Shown here piece by piece: positions 59,957 through 64,000 of a stretch of DNA of 64,000 bases. Under the pieces are notes generated by a model. It was not told where the DNA came from, ran no database searches, and saw only the letters and a list, made by a program, of their open reading frames with translations. A program made the translations under genes and the position numbers. This DNA is from Candidatus Didemnitutus sp. (GTDB lineage Bacteria; Verrucomicrobiota; Verrucomicrobiia; Opitutales; Opitutaceae), in the NCBI GenBank assembly GCA_019634575.1, contig JAHCAY010000002.1, positions 186,001 to 250,000 of the forward strand. The letters are read 5' to 3'. Within the stretch, counting starts at the first letter, position 1; every line of letters starts with the position of its first letter.

Positions 59957-62302
59957 CTATTCCCCCGGACGCGGCGCCTCGATCTCGCGCAGCAGGCTGG
60001 CCGCCGCCTTGTCGTCCGGCAACAGCCGGACCGTCTCCCGCGCGAGAACGCGGGCCGACTCGATCTGGCCTTCCGCCGCGAGGCTGCGCACGAGCTTGAA
60101 CGCCAGCGAACGCGAGGCGCCCGCGCGCACCGCGAGTTCCTTGTAGGCCGCGAGCGCCAGCGGACGACGATCGAGCGCGAGCCAGACGCGCACTTCGCTC
60201 GCGCCGAGATCGGCGCGGGAGGACGCGAGCCATGCAGGCGATTTCTGCTTCACGTATTCGAGCACACGGCGCGCTTCGTCGGCCTTGCCTTGACTCAGCG
60301 CGCGGTCGATGGCGGCCAGCGTCGCTTCCGCCGTCTGGGTGGTCTTGGCGAGGTCGTCGGAGATCTCGATCGCGCGCAGCGCCTGCGCAACGGCGGCGGG
60401 CGGACGCAGGGCGGCGAGTTCGTCGCGCACGACGCGTGCCTCGCTCTCGCGCTGCCGTTGCGCGAACTGCGCCCCAAGTCGCGCGAGGCGCAACAAATCG
60501 GCCTCCGTCCGCGGACGATCCAGGAACGCGTGGAGCACCGCGCGGGAGGTCGTCGCGTCCTGCGAGAGCAGCGTCAGCTCGACATCGCGCACGGCGAGAT
60601 CCTCGGCCGCCTTGGGCAGCCAAGCCGGCCGCGCGGCGCGGATCGCGCGCAGCAAATCGCGCGCACTGCCGAACGCGCCCGAAGCGAGCGCCGCGTCGAT
60701 GCGCTCGAGCGCGAGCGCCGCGGTGCCCGGAATTTCGACGGCGGCCAATTCCGGCGCGCCGCCGGTTTCGACTCGCGCCGCCGCTTCGTTGGCCGCGCGC
60801 CGTTCGGCGGCCGCCACCACGCCGGGCCGGAGGCGAAGCAACGGATCGGCGTAGGGGTAGATGCGCAGGCCGAGATCGACAACCTCGCGCGCGGCGTTCG
60901 CGTGGCCGGCGCGGCCGAGCACCTTCACCGCGAGTTCATACATCGGCGCGGTGGCGCGACCGCGCATCTCGACGAGATGGCTGGTGAGGCCGGTGATTTG
61001 TTGCTCGCCGCCCGCCACGCTGGCCCGCGTGAGGCGGTTGATGAACTCCGGATAAAATCGCTGGGCCGGCGGCAGGGTCTCGATGCTCGCCTCCCACTCC
61101 CGCAGCCGCTGGAACGCCTCGTCGAAGTCGCCGCGCCGCAAGGCCAGCTCGGTGAGATGGACGCGAAACGCGAACGGGCTGAGCCGGTTCGCCACCGCGA
61201 TCCGCTCCGCCCGTCGCACGGCGTCGGGCAGGTCGAGATTCACCGCCGTCGCGGCAAACAACTGCAGTGCGCCGTCGTTGGTCGCGAAAAACTCGAAGAA
61301 CTCCTGCTCCGTGAGATCGCGCAGCGTGAGACGCTTCATGCGGTGCCAGGCGGAAAAGGCGAACACACCGGGTATCGGCTGGCCGGGCGCCATCGCCTTC
61401 ATGCGACGCAGCACGGATTCGAGCGCCGTCGCATCGCCCGCGTCGATCGCGAGCTCGGCTTCGGTTCGCAGCTCGTCCATCCCGACGCGTTTCAAAGTGG
61501 CAAACAACCGGCGCGCCTCGTCGCGGCGCCCGAGCGCGCTCAACGCGCTGACGCGCAGGCGCGTGCTGCGGCGCTCCTCGACGGTCTCGTCGCCCGGCGG
61601 CAGCGCGGCGAGCAGCGCCTCCGCGGCGGCGGCATCGTGCGCTCCGAGCAGCAGCGACGCGCGGGTGTTGGCGACGAAGCGGCGCGCCACGGCATCGAGC
61701 GCCGGCGTGTGCGCGGGCGCGAGCAGGTCGGCGGTGAGGTCGAGCAGGCGGTTCTGCGACTGCGTGGCGGCGAGATGGCCGAAGAGGACGCGGAACAGCT
61801 CGAGGTCGCCGGGAGCGTATTTCAGACCATCCTCGAGGAGCGTGAGCGCCCCGGCGGGATCGGAGCCGGCCATCATGCGGGCAAGATTGACGCGACCGGT
61901 GACATTGCCCGGCGAGCGTGCCAGGCCGACGCGCAAGCCGTAATAGGCCTCGACGTAATCTCTGGCCCGCAATCGCAGGAGCGCCTGGGCGATGGCGGTG
62001 TCGCCGCGTTTCTGCCTCAGGTGTTCGCCGCGCACCGGAGCGGTCGCGATGTCGAGCCAGGTGACTTCGTTGCCGGGCGTGCGGTTCCACCACAGGAACA
62101 GTGCGGTGGCGGCGATGAGATAGAGCGAAACGCCGACGACGGCGGCGCCGGCGAACGCTCGCTTCCAATACAGTTCGAGGTGCCAGGTGGTCGTCTTGAC
62201 GCGCTCGCGGCGCAGCGCGAGCGTGCGCAGGAGCCAGATGCGGCGGTCACCCGGGGGCAGGTCGCGTTTCCACGCGGAATTGAGCTTCAGCGAGAGTTTC
62301 AA
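59957..62302 (-). CDS. TPR-like membrane protein, paralog B
   Basis: A 781-residue protein, longer paralog of its downstream neighbour. Shared landmarks: MKLSLKLNSAWKRDLPPGDR at the start (its paralog has MKLHVRLSSAWQRKL), an N-terminal membrane helix, QKRGDTAIAQALLRLR and VGLARSPGNVTGRVNLARM. The rest is alpha-solenoid-like with many Ala/Arg/Leu repeats. It lies 66 bp downstream of two MacB-type permease genes, with which it may be co-transcribed. Function unknown; it could be a scaffold for the permeases. Confidence 0.75.
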   Translation of the reverse strand: MKLSLKLNSAWKRDLPPGDRRIWLLRTLALRRERVKTTTWHLELYWKRAFAGAAVVGVSLYLIAATALFLWWNRTPGNEVTWLDIATAPVRGEHLRQKRGDTAIAQALLRLRARDYVEAYYGLRVGLARSPGNVTGRVNLARMMAGSDPAGALTLLEDGLKYAPGDLELFRVLFGHLAATQSQNRLLDLTADLLAPAHTPALDAVARRFVANTRASLLLGAHDAAAAEALLAALPPGDETVEERRSTRLRVSALSALGRRDEARRLFATLKRVGMDELRTEAELAIDAGDATALESVLRRMKAMAPGQPIPGVFAFSAWHRMKRLTLRDLTEQEFFEFFATNDGALQLFAATAVNLDLPDAVRRAERIAVANRLSPFAFRVHLTELALRRGDFDEAFQRLREWEASIETLPPAQRFYPEFINRLTRASVAGGEQQITGLTSHLVEMRGRATAPMYELAVKVLGRAGHANAAREVVDLGLRIYPYADPLLRLRPGVVAAAERRAANEAAARVETGGAPELAAVEIPGTAALALERIDAALASGAFGSARDLLRAIRAARPAWLPKAAEDLAVRDVELTLLSQDATTSRAVLHAFLDRPRTEADLLRLARLGAQFAQRQRESEARVVRDELAALRPPAAVAQALRAIEISDDLAKTTQTAEATLAAIDRALSQGKADEARRVLEYVKQKSPAWLASSRADLGASEVRVWLALDRRPLALAAYKELAVRAGASRSLAFKLVRSLAAEGQIESARVLARETVRLLPDDKAAASLLREIEAPRPGE

Positions 62303-62368
62303 GGGCGCCCGACTTCAACGTGCGCCCGCACGCGCCGCAACAGCGCAAATGCCAAAATTGCGCGCGTG

Positions 62369-63604
62369 CTACTCGAAACGCAGCGCTTCGATCGGGTCGA
62401 GCGAGGACGCCTTCCAGGCGGGATAAAAACCGAAGCCCACCCCGATGCCGGAGCACACGAGAATACCGATGAAGGCCCAGTTCCACGGAAACACGACCGA
62501 GGCGTTCAGCATCATCGCGAGTCCATTGCCGGCAGCGACGCCCAGCAGGATGCCGACCAAGCCGCCGCTGAGCGAGATGACGACGGCTTCGACCAGAAAC
62601 TGGGTGAGGATATTCTTCTTACGCGCGCCGATCGATTTGCGGATGCCGATTTCCTTCGTCCGCTCCGTGACCGAGACGAGCATGATGTTCATGATGCCGA
62701 CGCCGGCGGCGAGCAACGCGATGCCCGAGATGACGAACGAGCCGGCGGCGACCGCGTCGGCGACCTTCGCGAAGGCGGCGATGAGCGAGTCGTTCGAGTA
62801 GACTTCAAAATCGTTTTCCTTTTCCGCCTGCAGGCCGCGGACGGTGCGCATGACCGTGATGGCCTTGTCGAGGGTCTCGTTGTAGACCTGCTGCGTCGGC
62901 GCCTGCGTGGCGATGCTGATGGAGCGATGCTCGGCGCCGTAGTCGGCGAAGAAGCGCGTGATCGGAATGATCGCGATGTTGTCCGAGCTGCCGCCGAAGG
63001 CCTGGCCCTTCGGAGCGAAAACGCCGATGACGATGTAGGTGCGCTCCTTGATCTTGATCGTCTTGCCGAGGGCGTTTTCCGCGGGGAAGAGCTTCGTGAC
63101 GATGTCCTGGCCGATGATCACGACCGGGCGCGACAGCTCGATGTCGCCCGGCGTGAAGTTGCGGCCGATCTGAACGTCGAACTGGTTTGCGGTGACGAAA
63201 TTTTCGTCGCTGCCGCCGAAACGGACGTCGGGTGTGGTCTTGCGTCCGCCGTAGGTGGCCTGGCCGCCGTCGTCGAAGATCTTCAGGCAAATGACGTCGG
63301 CGATGCCCTCCATCTCGCGCTTGTAGCGCAGCGCCTGGTCGAGGGTGATGTCGCGCCGCATCTGGTAGCGCCGGCGTCCTTCGGGACCGCCGCCGCCGAA
63401 CACGGGATATTTGGCGAACTGGAAAATGTTCGAACCGAGAAAGCTCAGGCCGGTCTCGATCGACGAGCGCATCGCGGTGACGGTCGTCATCACGCCGATG
63501 ACGGAGAACACGCCGATCGTGATGCCCAGCATGGTGAGCACGGAGCGGAGCTTGTTCACGCCCAGCGACCCGAAGGCCATCTTGAAGATTTCGGAGAGTT
63601 GCAT
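62369..63604 (-). CDS. MacB-type ABC transporter permease
   Basis: A 411-residue permease. N-terminal [21 protein letters not shown] is the MacB_PCD opening helix, then a periplasmic domain, then three helices with [27 protein letters not shown]-like text present as [19 protein letters not shown] (about 285-303) and a final [20 protein letters not shown]. Start ATG 63604. It pairs with the permease gene upstream. The ATPase gene should lie beyond the right edge. Such sets export macrolides, lipids or peptides; substrate unknown. Confidence 0.9.
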   Translation of the reverse strand: [411 protein letters not shown]

Positions 63605-63606
63605 GG

Positions 63607-64000
63607 TTACTCGTAACGCAGGGCCACGACGGGATCGAGGCGCGAGGCGCCCCAAGCCGGGGCGAAGCCGGAGACGACGCCGGTGATGACCGACACCATC
63701 ACGCTGATGACGACGAGGTCGGGCGAGAACGCCACGGGGAAATTCGGTGCGGCTTCGCGGACCATGAGGAAGAGCGAAAACGAGATGCCCATGCCAATGA
63801 CGCCGCCGATGAGGCAGATTGAAACCGCCTCGACGAGGAACTGCATGAGGATGCTGCGGCGGCGCGCGCCGAGGGCCTTGCGGGTGCCGATCTCCTTCGT
63901 GCGCTCCTTCACTGACACGAAGGTGATGTTCATGATGCCGATGGCGCCGACGAAGAGTGACAGACCGGTGATGAACAGGCCGGCCAGCGCGATGCCATTC
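63607..64000 (-). CDS. MacB-type ABC transporter permease (N-terminus outside window)
   Basis: The 3' part of a second FtsX/MacB-type permease. The frame is open to base 64000 and reads LSLFVGAIGIMNITFVSV, KERTKEIGTRKALGA and the end GFAPAWGASRLDPVVALRYE, the same C-terminal layout as its neighbour. It ends 2 bp before the next gene's start, so the two are co-translated. They look like a heterodimer made by duplication. Confidence 0.9.
   Translation of the reverse strand, partial: NGIALAGLFITGLSLFVGAIGIMNITFVSVKERTKEIGTRKALGARRRSILMQFLVEAVSICLIGGVIGMGISFSLFLMVREAAPNFPVAFSPDLVVISVMVSVITGVVSGFAPAWGASRLDPVVALRYE

Noticed and set aside
59909..63616. 1235-codon plus-strand open frame
   Set aside because: Antisense to the TPR-like proteins and a permease with clear motifs. 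Its composition is typical of a shadow frame.

Overview
The window is a GC-rich bacterial chromosome segment, partial at both ends. Three things suggest an opitute-like member of the Verrucomicrobiota: the mixture of lipid A and Lol genes, three secreted NHL-repeat proteins with Gly-rich C-terminal sorting tails, and the overall codon and GC style. The taxonomic guess is inference; no rRNA or tRNA gene is visible. Most of the sequence is ordinary core genome.

Layout. 1-17 kb: ligA (partial), a VanZ-like protein, a heme pair (CcsA/HemX-like plus hemA), a hybrid histidine kinase, an envelope block on the minus strand (lysS, lolC/E-like permease, lolD, Gfo/Idh oxidoreductase, lpxB), and a lipoate block (lipB, a 59-codon ORF, a TMTC-like TPR membrane protein, lipA). 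17.1-30.2 kb: a complete Tn7-like transposon. 30.3-38 kb: three tandem paralogous NHL-repeat/Ig-like proteins with a shared GGGGAPS-x-WF tail. 38-64 kb: AMP nucleosidase, an MBL hydrolase, a Na/Ca-exchanger-like protein, two unknown envelope proteins, peptide deformylase, a PduO-type cobalamin adenosyltransferase, a PhoH-like PIN/ATPase, an ECF sigma operon with a PDZ protein, a LysR/MFS pair, a U32 peptidase, an adenylate-kinase-like protein, two paralogous TPR-like membrane proteins and two MacB-type permeases.

The standout is the Tn7-like element at 17118-30187. Its limits can be read directly: terminal inverted repeats TGTGAATTCC/GGAATTCACA, and a perfect 5-bp target duplication GGCGT on either side. 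It sits inside the last codons of lipA. The displaced native lipA tail is still readable after the right end, and the transposon's left end supplies a replacement in-frame tail and stop codon. Its genes are tnsA, tnsB, a short TniB-sized tnsC, a TniQ-family target selector and a probable TnsE-like protein.

Between tnsC and tniQ lies a tightly coupled minus-strand cargo operon: a Rad50/SMC-like ATPase with two CxxC pairs, a winged-helix-like middle protein, a PD-(D/E)XK nuclease and a DNA methyltransferase, each joined to the next by a 4-bp ATGA overlap. A 194-residue unknown protein, an XRE regulator and tniQ follow. The first three resemble an ABC-three-component (Lamassu-like) anti-phage system. 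The methyltransferase and unknown protein may make it a variant that is not described. A small divergent HTH gene sits at its promoter.
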